Made by a program: the position numbers and the translations under genes. From NCBI GenBank assembly GCA_024579835.1, contig CP102060.1, forward strand, positions 868,001-932,000: 64,000 nucleotides of DNA, written 5' to 3'. Shown here piece after piece: positions 27,590 to 35,510 of the stretch (position 1 is its first letter; each line of letters starts with the position of its first letter). The notes beneath the pieces are model-generated. The model saw only the letters and a program-made list of their open reading frames with translations, did no database searches and was not told the DNA's origin. Origin of the DNA: Clostridiaceae bacterium HFYG-1003 (GTDB taxonomy: Bacteria; Bacillota; Clostridia; Clostridiales; Clostridiaceae).

Positions 27590-27689
27590 GACGGGCATAG
27601 GTGTATTCAAAATAAGTGGTTTCACCGCGCCGGTTAACCGTAATTTTGCCTGTATTTTCCGGAATCTTTACGAGAAAATCGTAGTACAT
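27585..27689 (-). pseudogene. N-terminal relic of another transposase-like gene
   Basis: ATG at 27689, preceded by AAGGAG 5 nt upstream, opens MYYDFLVKIPENTGKITVNR and continues to the IS1634 target duplication. The opening resembles the N-terminus of Clostridia transposases of an IS1634-like group. Beyond the insertion only 12 more codons remain before a stop, so it was already truncated when IS1634 entered. Family assignment is from memory of the N-terminal motif only. Confidence 0.45.
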
Positions 27690-27734
27690 TTTTGCTCCTT
27701 TTTAAGAATGATATCCTACTCAATTAAGTATAGC

Positions 27735-27768
27735 AAAACCCCGCATTTCCGTAGCCGAAAACGCGGGG
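27735..27768 (-). terminator. intrinsic terminator on the minus strand, probably of the ThrE operon
   Basis: CCCCGC (27739-27744) pairs with GCGGGG (27763-27768), with AAA/TTT pairs inside. On the minus strand it is followed by TTTTGC. It lies 240 bp past the last gene of the ThrE operon. Confidence 0.65.
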
Positions 27769-28008
27769 AACAGGCTCTATTCGTTGCTTTAAATAGGTTC
27801 ATTATGGCATCAATTAGTGTTGAGTAGGAGAAATCATGGGAAGTTCACACATGCTGCTGATCCGAGAAGCATGGGTCGGTTTTTGCGATTATTTACTTTG
27901 AAAGTTGTTCTGGGCGGAGGGTCTGTAGTTAATGATCCCGTTCGCTCAGAGGGACACAGCGAAGAAGTCACTCACTGCGAGCGACCCGGGGCTGTATCAT
28001 CGGGTCGG
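27769..28008. other. noncoding stretch 3' of the ThrE operon
   Basis: No gene recognised. A 7-bp inverted repeat, CGACCCG (27982-27988) with CGGGTCG (28001-28007), lies immediately after the stop of the 60-aa gene without a T-run. Confidence 0.5.
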
Positions 28009-28191
28009 TCAGATGGCCCGCTTGTCCGGATCGTAGATGATCAGGGCGGTGGTGCGGCCTTCTTCTTCTTCGCTGATGCGGATGTCAATGAGGCTTTCTT
28101 CTTTGATGGAATACTGCTTGAGGGCATCCTGGATGCGTTCCTGGATGGATTTTTCTCCGCGGGAGACGGAGACGAGCTTGGTGCGTTTCAT
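28009..28191 (-). CDS. 60-aa protein coupled to the ThrE genes, Cse60-like
   Basis: A 60-aa acidic/basic soluble protein. The C-terminal half (LIDIRISEEEEGRTTALIIYD) resembles the small sporulation protein Cse60 (pattern VDIKFSV...ALIIY); this is a weak, motif-level resemblance. Its ribosome binding site, AAGGAG, lies inside the last codons of the upstream exporter gene, and its ATG follows that stop by 1 bp. Translation is therefore coupled and the frame is likely real. Its role beside an amino-acid exporter is unknown. Confidence 0.65.
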   Translation of the reverse strand: MKRTKLVSVSRGEKSIQERIQDALKQYSIKEESLIDIRISEEEEGRTTALIIYDPDKRAI

Positions 28192-28192
28192 G

Positions 28193-28663
28193 TTACTTGA
28201 TCTCCTTGAACAGTTTTTTCAGGGTGATTTTTCGGGCATTGATATAGATGGCGACCAGGGCAGAGGCAAAGATCAGGCCCAGGGCGATGGCCGCGGAATA
28301 AATCAGGGTATTGAACAGTTGGGTGGTGGACTCGGTCAGTTCATTGCGAACGGCGGCCAGAACCGCATAGTAGGCATCGGAACCGGGTACCAGGGGGACA
28401 AAGCCGGGGATGTAGAATATCGTAGCCGGGCTTTTCATTTTCCGGGCCAGAATCTCTGAATACAGTCCCATGGCCATAGAGCCGAGGAACAGAGCAACGG
28501 ACACATTGTCCAGGGTGTGGAGTCCCGCTTCATAGACAAACCAGGAAAGGGCACCTCCCAATGCGGCATAGAGGGCTTTTCTGCGCTCAATGTTGAGCAG
28601 GACGGCAAAGCTCAGGGCAGCGCCAAAGGCGAACAGGACGGAGACTAAAGCACGCGGCGCCAT
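28193..28663 (-). CDS. threonine/serine exporter, small subunit (ThrE_2 type)
   Basis: A 156-aa membrane protein with about four or five helices. It corresponds to the C-terminal half of ThrE-type exporters (ThrE_2/DUF3815). SPATIFYIPGFVPLVPGSDAY is the family hallmark. Its ATG directly follows the stop codon of the large subunit (TAGATG). Split ThrE halves in tandem are common in Firmicutes; together they are expected to export threonine or serine. Confidence 0.88.
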   Translation of the reverse strand: MAPRALVSVLFAFGAALSFAVLLNIERRKALYAALGGALSWFVYEAGLHTLDNVSVALFLGSMAMGLYSEILARKMKSPATIFYIPGFVPLVPGSDAYYAVLAAVRNELTESTTQLFNTLIYSAAIALGLIFASALVAIYINARKITLKKLFKEIK

Positions 28664-29419
28664 CTACATCACCCCCACGATCAGAAAGCCCAGGGCAGTG
28701 CCAAAGGCAATGCCGGAGGCGGTGACAAAGGCTTCCACAGCCCTGGTCACGCCGGAGAGGTAATCTCCCTGGAAGGTGTCACGAATGGCATTGGTAATGG
28801 TGATGCCGGGTACGAGAAGCATGATGGTGCCGATGACGATCAGAGACAAAGTCTGTGTCAGTCCCAATGCTACGAACAGGCTGCCTAAGAGCACAGCGGT
28901 GAGACCGCCGGCGGCGTTTTGCAGGAAGGGGTTGAGTTTCAGGCCCCGGGCCAGCCGGCGCAGGATAAAGACCACAATGCCGGCTGCAAAGGCGCAGGCA
29001 GCCTCTGGCACGGTACCGCGGAATATCATGGTAAAAGAGAACGTGGCCGATCCTACCATCAACAGCGTGAGCCACAGAGGGTACTGGGGACGCAGCATGA
29101 TGGCATTCAAACCGTCCTTGAAGGAGGCGGGGGTCATCTGCTGTTCCTGGATCAGGCGGGACAGGTCATTGACCATGGAGATTTTCTCCAGATCAACATT
29201 TATGGCGGTGATGCGGCGCACTACGCTGATGGAGGAACCATCCGAGCGCTTGCCGGAGATCACGATGCCTGTGGGGGTGACAAAGCTCTGGGGCTGTTCG
29301 ATCCCAAAGGCGGTCAGGATTCGATTGATGGTGTCTTCCACCCGGTAGGTCTCACTGCCGGCTTCCAGAATAATCTGGCCCGCATCGGCGGCGTATTCTA
29401 TAATTTGCTCATTATTCAT
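28664..29419 (-). CDS. threonine/serine exporter, large subunit (ThrE/DUF1212 type)
   Basis: A 251-aa protein: a cytoplasmic N-terminal domain (GSETYRVEDTINRILTAFG, then TPTGIVIS) and five membrane helices from about residue 115. GDYLSGVTRAVEAFVTASGIA near the end is the ThrE hallmark. AAGGAAAT precedes the ATG. First gene of a three-gene minus operon divergent from glyA, which makes or consumes serine, so the pairing suggests balancing of the serine pool. Confidence 0.9.
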   Translation of the reverse strand: MNNEQIIEYAADAGQIILEAGSETYRVEDTINRILTAFGIEQPQSFVTPTGIVISGKRSDGSSISVVRRITAINVDLEKISMVNDLSRLIQEQQMTPASFKDGLNAIMLRPQYPLWLTLLMVGSATFSFTMIFRGTVPEAACAFAAGIVVFILRRLARGLKLNPFLQNAAGGLTAVLLGSLFVALGLTQTLSLIVIGTIMLLVPGITITNAIRDTFQGDYLSGVTRAVEAFVTASGIAFGTALGFLIVGVM

Positions 29420-29561
29420 AATTCTTATTTCCTTTAATTTCTGAAGAAATTATAACATGGAAGAACGTTGTCAAAACCAGAGTAACTTTGAATTTTCCAT
29501 TCTGAATCCTGAAATTTTCATTGTTAAGAGTCTGTCTATGTCATTCAGTGTGAAAGTGTAT

Positions 29562-29567
29562 TATAAT
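29562..29567 (+). promoter_or_regulatory. -10 element of the glyA promoter
   Basis: A perfect TATAAT at 29562-29567, 57 bp before the glyA ATG. The hexamer 17 bp upstream (TGTCAT) is a weak -35. Confidence 0.45.
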
Positions 29568-29623
29568 TAGATTATCTATTAGCATTCACTATAGAACTCA
29601 ATACACAGGAGGAATTGATCGAA

Positions 29624-30859
29624 ATGGACAGCAAATACCTGAAAAATTCAGATCCCGAGATTTTTAATCTGGTGGAAGAGGAAGAAAGACGGCAAGAGCA
29701 CAACATCGAACTCATCGCTTCGGAGAACTTTACATCCCGGGCAGTGATGGAAGCGGTGGGAACAGCTCTGACCAACAAATATGCCGAAGGGTATCCCAAT
29801 AAAAGATATTACGGCGGCTGTGAAGTGGTAGACAAGATTGAAGACCTCGCCAGAGAGCGCATGAAGGAACTGTTTGGAGCGGAGCATGCCAATGTTCAGC
29901 CTCATTCCGGATCCCAGGCCAATATGGCAGTCTACATGTCCGTTCTGGAGCCGGGTGACAAGATCCTCGGCATGAACCTGTCCCACGGTGGTCACCTGAC
30001 CCACGGTTCACCGGTCAATTTCTCCGGAAAGCTCTATAACTTCATCTCCTACGGGGTATCTGAGAAGGATGAAATGATCGACTATGATCAGGTTCGCGAA
30101 ATCGCACTCAAAGAAAAGCCGAAGATGATCGTTGCCGGCGCTTCCGCTTATCCCAGAAAAATTGATTTCAAGAAATTCCGTGAAATTGCCGATGAAGTCG
30201 GAGCTTACCTGTTTGTCGACATGGCCCACATTGCCGGTCTGGTCGCAGCCGGAGTTCACGAAAGCCCGATCCCTTATGCGGACTTCGTTTCCACCACCAC
30301 TCATAAAACCCTGAGAGGACCCAGAGGCGGAGCGGTTCTGTGCAAGGAACAGTTCGCCAAGGCTCTGGACAAGACGGTATTCCCCGGAATGCAGGGCGGT
30401 CCGCTGGAACATGTCATCGCCGGCAAGGCAGTCTGCTTCCTGGAAGCCATGAAGCCTGAATTCAAGGATTACATGCAGCAGGTTGTCAAGAACTGTAAAG
30501 TTCTGGGCGATGAGCTGATGGCCAGAGGCTACAAGCTGGTATCCGACGGAACCGACAACCATCTGATCCTGCTGGATCTGACCAACAAGGGACTCACCGG
30601 CAAAGCCGCTGAAAACAAGCTGGATGAAGTCGGCATCACCGTTAACAAGAACACCGTGCCAAAGGAAACTCAGTCTCCGTTTGTCACCTCCGGTGTCCGG
30701 ATCGGTACCGCTGCCATGACCACCAGAGGCTTCAAGGAAGAAGAATTCAAGAAGACCGCTGAACTCATCGACTACGTTCTGACCCATATGGAAGAGGATC
30801 TCTCCGATGTCAGACGCCAGGTCGTTGAACTGTGCGATCGGTTCCCCCTGTACAAATAA
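29624..30859 (+). CDS. glyA: serine hydroxymethyltransferase
   Basis: A 411-aa PLP enzyme interconverting serine and glycine with tetrahydrofolate. [25 protein letters not shown] and the PLP lysine (Lys228 in [14 protein letters not shown]) are intact, and the length is standard. The ATG at 29624 lies 11 nt after AGGAGG; the TTG at 29615 is only 2 nt after it and is rejected. Monocistronic with its own terminator. Confidence 0.98.
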   Translation: MDSKYLKNSDPEIFNLVEEEERRQEHNIELIASENFTSRAVMEAVGTALTNKYAEGYPNKRYYGGCEVVDKIEDLARERMKELFGAEHANVQPHSGSQANMAVYMSVLEPGDKILGMNLSHGGHLTHGSPVNFSGKLYNFISYGVSEKDEMIDYDQVREIALKEKPKMIVAGASAYPRKIDFKKFREIADEVGAYLFVDMAHIAGLVAAGVHESPIPYADFVSTTTHKTLRGPRGGAVLCKEQFAKALDKTVFPGMQGGPLEHVIAGKAVCFLEAMKPEFKDYMQQVVKNCKVLGDELMARGYKLVSDGTDNHLILLDLTNKGLTGKAAENKLDEVGITVNKNTVPKETQSPFVTSGVRIGTAAMTTRGFKEEEFKKTAELIDYVLTHMEEDLSDVRRQVVELCDRFPLYK

Positions 30860-30873
30860 GTCAATAATCCTCC

Positions 30874-30906
30874 GAACAGCCTGCTTAGCCGCAGGCTGTT
30901 CTTTTA
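30874..30906 (+). terminator. intrinsic terminator of glyA
   Basis: GAACAGCCTGC (30874-30884) pairs with GCAGGCTGTTC (30891-30901), followed by TTTTATT. Confidence 0.9.
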
Positions 30907-31071
30907 TTATCGGGATAGTTCACTCAGCTTATCATTCTGCGAGGAACGGCATGATATACGCAGGATTGACAATTGAACATAAAATTTTCAGGGGCGCTGA
31001 TGGCTATATTTTCATATCCGGTTAATCCGGGCGTGATAGGGTAGTGGAGAATTGAACCGACGGAGGGTGGC

Positions 31072-32760
31072 ATGACTCAGACATTTTTGAAACGGGCACA
31101 GGCGTTATGGCCGGGCAGGCCCCATGATTTTCAGCACTATGAACGCAATGAGCTGTTTATGGAAGAATTTGGGGTGAAGGGCGAGCTGGCCCTGGATGGG
31201 ATCACGGTGAGGGATCTGGGACTGGAGGACGTCTATGCCGATGTGGATCGGACCTATACCTCGCCCGGAGCCAATGTGCTGTGGAACCTGATGACGGATC
31301 CGCTGGCCGATCCATTGGAACTGGCCAGACGGGATGCTTTCATCGAGCGGCTCAGGCAAGATCACAGGCTGCTGGGCAAGGCTCAGCGAATCCTCACGGA
31401 TTGCGGCTACGAGGTGGCTTCGGATTACATGCTGCCTCTTCTGACCGAAACTTCCGTGGCCCCGGGAATGCTTCGGCTGATGTCGGCGGGCGGGCTGCTG
31501 CTGCTGGGCACCATCGTGTTCAGCCTGATCACTCGGAGCATGGAAAATGCAATGATTCTGGTGCTGCCGGTGATTATGATCAACGCGGTGCTGGGTGGAG
31601 TGTTCGAACGAAAAGAAGATCAGTCCAAGGTGCGCCGAATTAAAGGCCTGCAGTTCAAGGGCGGCATCGCCTTCCACATGGCTTCGATGATGAATTTGAT
31701 GAACGTGTTCCGGGCGGGGGTGCGGCTGGCTCAGGAACCGGAGCTGGCCGAACTGTCGCCGGGGATTCGGGAGCATCTGCCGGCGGTGAAGCCGCTCTTT
31801 GACAGCTTTCGGATCTTCTCCTGGCTGGCTCGGGTGGATCTGCTGGATTACATCGCTCAGCTCTTTTTGGTTAAGCACGTCCTGTATTACCGGACTCAGA
31901 GCCGGCTGAGGCAGGACAATGACCGCCTCAGGCGCTTTGTCTGGGCGGTGGGTTATGTCGACGCCCTGGTGTCCGTTGCGGCTTACCGTGATCACCTGGA
32001 TCAGTATGGTGAATGCTGGACTCGGCCGGTCCTGGCCGGTCAGAGTGCCCGCCTGAAACTAGTGGACGGCGTACACCCGCTGGTTGAGGACTGCGTGCCC
32101 AATTCCATCGAGCTGACCAGCCAGGGCATGATCCTGACAGGCAGCAACATGAGCGGAAAGTCGACCTTTATGCGGGTACTGGGGCTCAATGCCATCCTGG
32201 CTCAGACACTTCATATGGCGCTGGCTTCATCTTATGAAGCCAGTCCGTTCCGAATTATGTCCTCCATCGATCCGGGCGATGACGTCATCACCGGGAAAAG
32301 CTATTTCATGGCGGAGGCCGAGGCCGTACTTCGGATCATCGGCTCCGCAGACAGCGAGTTCCCCGGCCTGTATATCCTCGATGAGATGTTCCGGGGAACC
32401 AATCCCACCGAACGAATCAGTGCTTCCGTCCGCATCATCGATTACCTGCAGGCCCGCAACTGCCTGCTGATCCTGGCAACCCACGACCGGGACATTATCC
32501 GCTACGCGACGGGGAATTTCCGCAAGTGCTACTTCACCGAGACCGTGGAAAGCCAGGGCCTGACCTTCGACCATAAGCTGCGCGTCGGCACCAGCGGCAC
32601 CTCCAATGCCATCCGCATCCTGGATCTGTTAGGCTATCCCCTGGAGATCACCGAAGGAGCCCGGGCCATGGTTCGGGAGGAAATGACCCTGCTGGATTAT
32701 CAGATGGATCCACATCCGGGCAAAGCCGCCGCATGTCCGCAGCCTCAGGTGACGGGCTAG
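31072..32760 (+). CDS. MutS-family ATPase with membrane segments
   Basis: A 562-aa protein with the MutS core (domain III-like) and ATPase domain but no mismatch-recognition domain. Walker A is TGSNMSGKST near 356-364, Walker B is LYILDEMFRGTN near 433 and a conserved LATHDRDI follows. Two hydrophobic segments at about 137-153 and 160-177 are predicted to span the membrane, unlike MutS1 or MutS2. The group is annotated as MutS-like in many Firmicutes with no known role; repair activity should not be assumed. It stands alone before a terminator. Confidence 0.88.
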   Translation: MTQTFLKRAQALWPGRPHDFQHYERNELFMEEFGVKGELALDGITVRDLGLEDVYADVDRTYTSPGANVLWNLMTDPLADPLELARRDAFIERLRQDHRLLGKAQRILTDCGYEVASDYMLPLLTETSVAPGMLRLMSAGGLLLLGTIVFSLITRSMENAMILVLPVIMINAVLGGVFERKEDQSKVRRIKGLQFKGGIAFHMASMMNLMNVFRAGVRLAQEPELAELSPGIREHLPAVKPLFDSFRIFSWLARVDLLDYIAQLFLVKHVLYYRTQSRLRQDNDRLRRFVWAVGYVDALVSVAAYRDHLDQYGECWTRPVLAGQSARLKLVDGVHPLVEDCVPNSIELTSQGMILTGSNMSGKSTFMRVLGLNAILAQTLHMALASSYEASPFRIMSSIDPGDDVITGKSYFMAEAEAVLRIIGSADSEFPGLYILDEMFRGTNPTERISASVRIIDYLQARNCLLILATHDRDIIRYATGNFRKCYFTETVESQGLTFDHKLRVGTSGTSNAIRILDLLGYPLEITEGARAMVREEMTLLDYQMDPHPGKAAACPQPQVTG

Positions 32761-32882
32761 CCCAAAGCAGTGGACTCACCGGAATGGCGGGCTGGACGAA
32801 GCCCCAGGATCACCACCGGACCGGATTGCTTATAAAATAGAAAAATCAGTTATCCAAAATGATATTTACAGCGCAAAAATTG

Positions 32883-32928
32883 ACCCTCCCTGACTCGCCA
32901 GTTTCGCCGCTGCGTCAGGGAGGGTGTT
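32883..32928 (+). terminator. intrinsic terminator after the MutS-like gene
   Basis: ACCCTCCCTGAC (32883-32894) pairs with GTCAGGGAGGGT (32914-32925), followed by GTTTCG. The T-tract is short. Confidence 0.7.
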
Positions 32929-32987
32929 TCGTTCAGAATTCGAACATGTGCCGGTTATTATTGCTGAGCTGTGCAGTCGTTATTTAC

Positions 32988-33428
32988 TTAAAACGGCAGC
33001 TGTTTGTTCTTAGTGTGCAAATTATACACCATCCAATTCCCGCGCACCCCGAAGATAAACCAATAGACTACCGCTCCTAATCCGGCGGTTAATAAACTGA
33101 TGACAAGGGCAATAATGGCTGGCAGAATAAGGCCCCGGTAAAAAGCCCAGAAGGGTCCCCATAAAAAAGCGGCGAAGTTGAATTTTCCCTTATAGGTTTC
33201 ACTGGATTGCCGGATTTTTTCAAATTCCTCCATATAATAGGCTGGCAAGGGACTTTGATATGAATTCGCCTGGAATGAATTGGACTCGGGCGAAATCTTG
33301 TCATAACCTGACCCTTGGGTGGCATAGCCCTCCGATTGAGTGATTCTGATGGTGTTTTCTGATCCGCAGGCAGCGCAGAATTTGTCCGTCTGGTTGAGTG
33401 AGGTCCCGCAGTTTGTACAGTATGGCAT
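32988..33428 (-). CDS. zinc-ribbon DUF2628 membrane protein
   Basis: A 146-aa protein. The N-terminal zinc ribbon has CTNC and CAAC pairs (MPYCTNCGTSLNQTDKFCAA), followed by a Ser/Gln/Tyr-rich linker. The DUF2628 region FNFAAFLWGPFWAFYRG and two membrane helices complete it. The ATG at 33428 follows AAGGAG; the longer frame to 33506 overlaps the peptidase gene and lacks a site. Last gene of a three-gene minus operon. Confidence 0.85.
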   Translation of the reverse strand: MPYCTNCGTSLNQTDKFCAACGSENTIRITQSEGYATQGSGYDKISPESNSFQANSYQSPLPAYYMEEFEKIRQSSETYKGKFNFAAFLWGPFWAFYRGLILPAIIALVISLLTAGLGAVVYWFIFGVRGNWMVYNLHTKNKQLPF

Positions 33429-33444
33429 ATGAGTTACTCCTTCA

Positions 33445-34863
33445 TCATTGTTTTTTATTGGGTGATCCGCAATGAGAGCAGAACTTTGCGTCGCGATCCA
33501 GTTCATTGCCGCACTGGGTGCAATAGCAGGTATTTTTGCTGCCTTGCGCGCTGGAAACTCCAGCCGGTATAAGCTGAGCAGTCAGTCGGGCAAGGGTTTT
33601 ATTATAATTGCCCTGTAATACCCATTGATTCAATTCCTGTGCCCGGATGACCGTCCACGGGTGGTTCTGATACATCGCGCTTAAGATTTTCATCACCTTG
33701 TTGAATTTACTGTTGTCGAGATTCTCAAAATCGACGGCCTGATTTAGAAAGTCTTCCGTATTAATCGCTCCGTAATACTTCGGGGGGAAGCCAGCCAACT
33801 TGGTCATGACAGAAATGGCGGCATCGGGGTTCTGACAGGCAAGCAGCCCGGCCCGGTCAGCGGTGAATTCTGACTTGCGGTACCAGTTGTACAGAGCAAG
33901 GACCAGTCCACTGGATACAAGCTCTCCGACTCCGAAGGTCAGTGAGCCAATGACCTCGCCGACATACGGCATCAGGTTTCCCAGCGAGTGGTAGAGCACG
34001 TGCTGGCTTTTGATGTGGCCGACCTCGTGGCCGAGGATAAATAGGAGCTCGTCATAACTGAGCAGGCTAAGGCAAGCGGAGGAAATGCATACGATGGGAT
34101 GGCTGGAGCCAATGGTTTGGGCACTGATAAAACCCTGCTCCAAGTACAGCGGCGGGATGGGATCTACATCGAGGATCTGGCACACCTTCGTCAGCGCAGC
34201 ATGGAGGTAAGGAAGGTTTTTCTCGGTTACCAGAACATTTGAACCGGTATACTGAACGGTTAGCAAACGCTCCATGTTGTATTCCGAATACCACTTGATC
34301 AGCAGCTCGAGTGTCTTGTTTAGGCGAAGCTTTTCAAGTGCGATTCGATCGGTCGGATGCTCATATTCACTGGATTGCAGACCGGTCAGGATGCTTTTCT
34401 CCTGTTGAATCGGGGCGGTTACAACGTCTGTAATCATGTCTGAAATATAGTCTTCTGTTGAGATAAACAGTTCAGCCAGGGACTTCCTGCGCTTTTTATA
34501 GTCGTTTAAAATGTATTCAACGCGCTCGTCGGTGATAAGAAACTCAAGATTCCTTTCAACCCCTTCTGAAATATGCAGCGTTTGCTTTAAACTGGTCAGA
34601 TTCGCCTGATACTGCTCCTTCCCGGTTAAGCGGACGTAAAGATAAAGATAGGAAAACAGAGCGATGCTTTGATTTTCGGACAGTATTTTTCCCTGATGGA
34701 GTAATTGCAGTGACTCTTCTGTGAAATCAGGAACAGGATGGGTTGAAGAATCATCGGTAAAGGCAATCTGAAGAAAATCCTCGGTTCCGACCAGAGCGCG
34801 CACAGCCAGGATGCTGTAGGCAGCCACGTCCGTCGGGTAATGATTCGAATTTGATTTTTCCAC
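33445..34863 (-). CDS. M48-type metallopeptidase with C-terminal zinc ribbon
   Basis: A 472-aa protein. The catalytic HExxH is in FILGHEVGHIKSQH near residue 276, with the third ligand Glu expected in KSEFTADRAGLLA. Two hydrophobic segments follow the active site (NLMPYVGEVIGSLTFG onward). The N-terminal 190 residues are helical and of no family I recognise. It ends in a zinc ribbon (CYCTQCGNELDRDAKFCSHC), unusual for the M48/HtpX family. The ATG lies directly after the stop of the 72-aa gene. A zinc ribbon shared with the next gene suggests the products interact. Probably a membrane-protein quality-control protease. Confidence 0.85.
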   Translation of the reverse strand: MEKSNSNHYPTDVAAYSILAVRALVGTEDFLQIAFTDDSSTHPVPDFTEESLQLLHQGKILSENQSIALFSYLYLYVRLTGKEQYQANLTSLKQTLHISEGVERNLEFLITDERVEYILNDYKKRRKSLAELFISTEDYISDMITDVVTAPIQQEKSILTGLQSSEYEHPTDRIALEKLRLNKTLELLIKWYSEYNMERLLTVQYTGSNVLVTEKNLPYLHAALTKVCQILDVDPIPPLYLEQGFISAQTIGSSHPIVCISSACLSLLSYDELLFILGHEVGHIKSQHVLYHSLGNLMPYVGEVIGSLTFGVGELVSSGLVLALYNWYRKSEFTADRAGLLACQNPDAAISVMTKLAGFPPKYYGAINTEDFLNQAVDFENLDNSKFNKVMKILSAMYQNHPWTVIRAQELNQWVLQGNYNKTLARLTAQLIPAGVSSAQGSKNTCYCTQCGNELDRDAKFCSHCGSPNKKQ

Positions 34864-35082
34864 TTACAATACTCCACCCGTAATGGTGAGGGGCTGCCCG
34901 TTCACCAGATAATTTCCGTCGCTTCCGATGATGCTGAACGGCTGGCCATTGATCATATACGACGCCGCAAATCCCAGACCGGCACTTGAGGCTGAAGAAT
35001 CGAACAATGTTTTTCGGTATTCCTCTTCCTTTTTTGCATCTACCAGTTGATCAATTTCTTCAATTTGCCGTAAAAAGTTCAT
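34864..35082 (-). CDS. 72-aa protein, first gene of the peptidase operon
   Basis: A small soluble protein with an acidic helix (MNFLRQIEEIDQLVDAKKEE) and a C-terminal pair of related strands (MINGQPFSIIGSDG and LVNGQPLTITGG). The ATG at 35082 has GGGGG 8 nt upstream; the TTG at 35097 has nothing. Its stop is immediately followed by the peptidase ATG, so translation is coupled. Family not recognised; it could be a substrate or regulator of the peptidase. Confidence 0.7.
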   Translation of the reverse strand: MNFLRQIEEIDQLVDAKKEEEYRKTLFDSSASSAGLGFAASYMINGQPFSIIGSDGNYLVNGQPLTITGGVL

Positions 35083-35135
35083 ATCCGTATCCCCCAATTT
35101 TATTCTTGGTATGACATGTTTTCTTGATCATAATT

Positions 35136-35141
35136 ATTATA
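35136..35141 (-). promoter_or_regulatory. -10 element of the peptidase operon
   Basis: TATAAT on the minus strand, about 55 bp before the 35082 ATG, in very AT-rich DNA. The -35 is not convincing. Confidence 0.4.
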
Positions 35142-35440
35142 TCAAATTATGTGAACACGTTTCGAAAAATATAATATTATTTGTATCCACCCTCCATTAA
35201 ATTTCATTTGGATGCTGTCGTTCGTATTAATTTGAATTTCATTGATTATCAATCATTTAATTGTCATTGGTTTGATGTTCAATAACTTGAATTTCTTGTT
35301 ATGGGGTCAGTCAACCATATCGACCTTGTGGATCCGCCGGAATAAAAGAGTGAACTATATTTAAGTGAGGGGAGCAGAGTGTGGTGAAGTGAGAGTAGGG
35401 ATGTAAGAGTAGGGATGTAAGAGTGTTTTTGAACAGAGTG
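35142..35440. other. AT-rich noncoding stretch with a 14-bp repeat
   Basis: No gene recognised. AGAGTAGGGATGTA occurs twice in tandem at about 35392-35419, followed by a partial copy. Confidence 0.6.
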
Positions 35441-35476
35441 AGGCTGCCAGCCCCGGGAGAGACTGGCAGCCTTTTT
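35441..35476 (+). terminator. hairpin at the 3' end of the subtilase gene, T-tract on the plus strand
   Basis: AGGCTGCCAG (35441-35450) pairs with CTGGCAGCCT (35463-35472), then TTTTTG on the plus strand. The gene it borders (subtilase) is on the minus strand, where no T-tract follows. It may block antisense transcription or end the minus transcript without a U-run. Confidence 0.6.
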
Positions 35477-35510
35477 GACGGTTCAGTTTATGCAGTTGTC
35501 TGACCGTAGA

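Noticed and set aside
27817-28200. 127-codon plus-strand frame over the end of the ThrE operon
   Set aside because: It overlaps the coupled minus-strand 60-aa gene, which has a ribosome binding site and family-like motifs.
31072-32760. mutS/mutS2 repair gene
   Set aside because: It lacks the mismatch-recognition and Smr domains and has membrane segments, so no mutS symbol is given.
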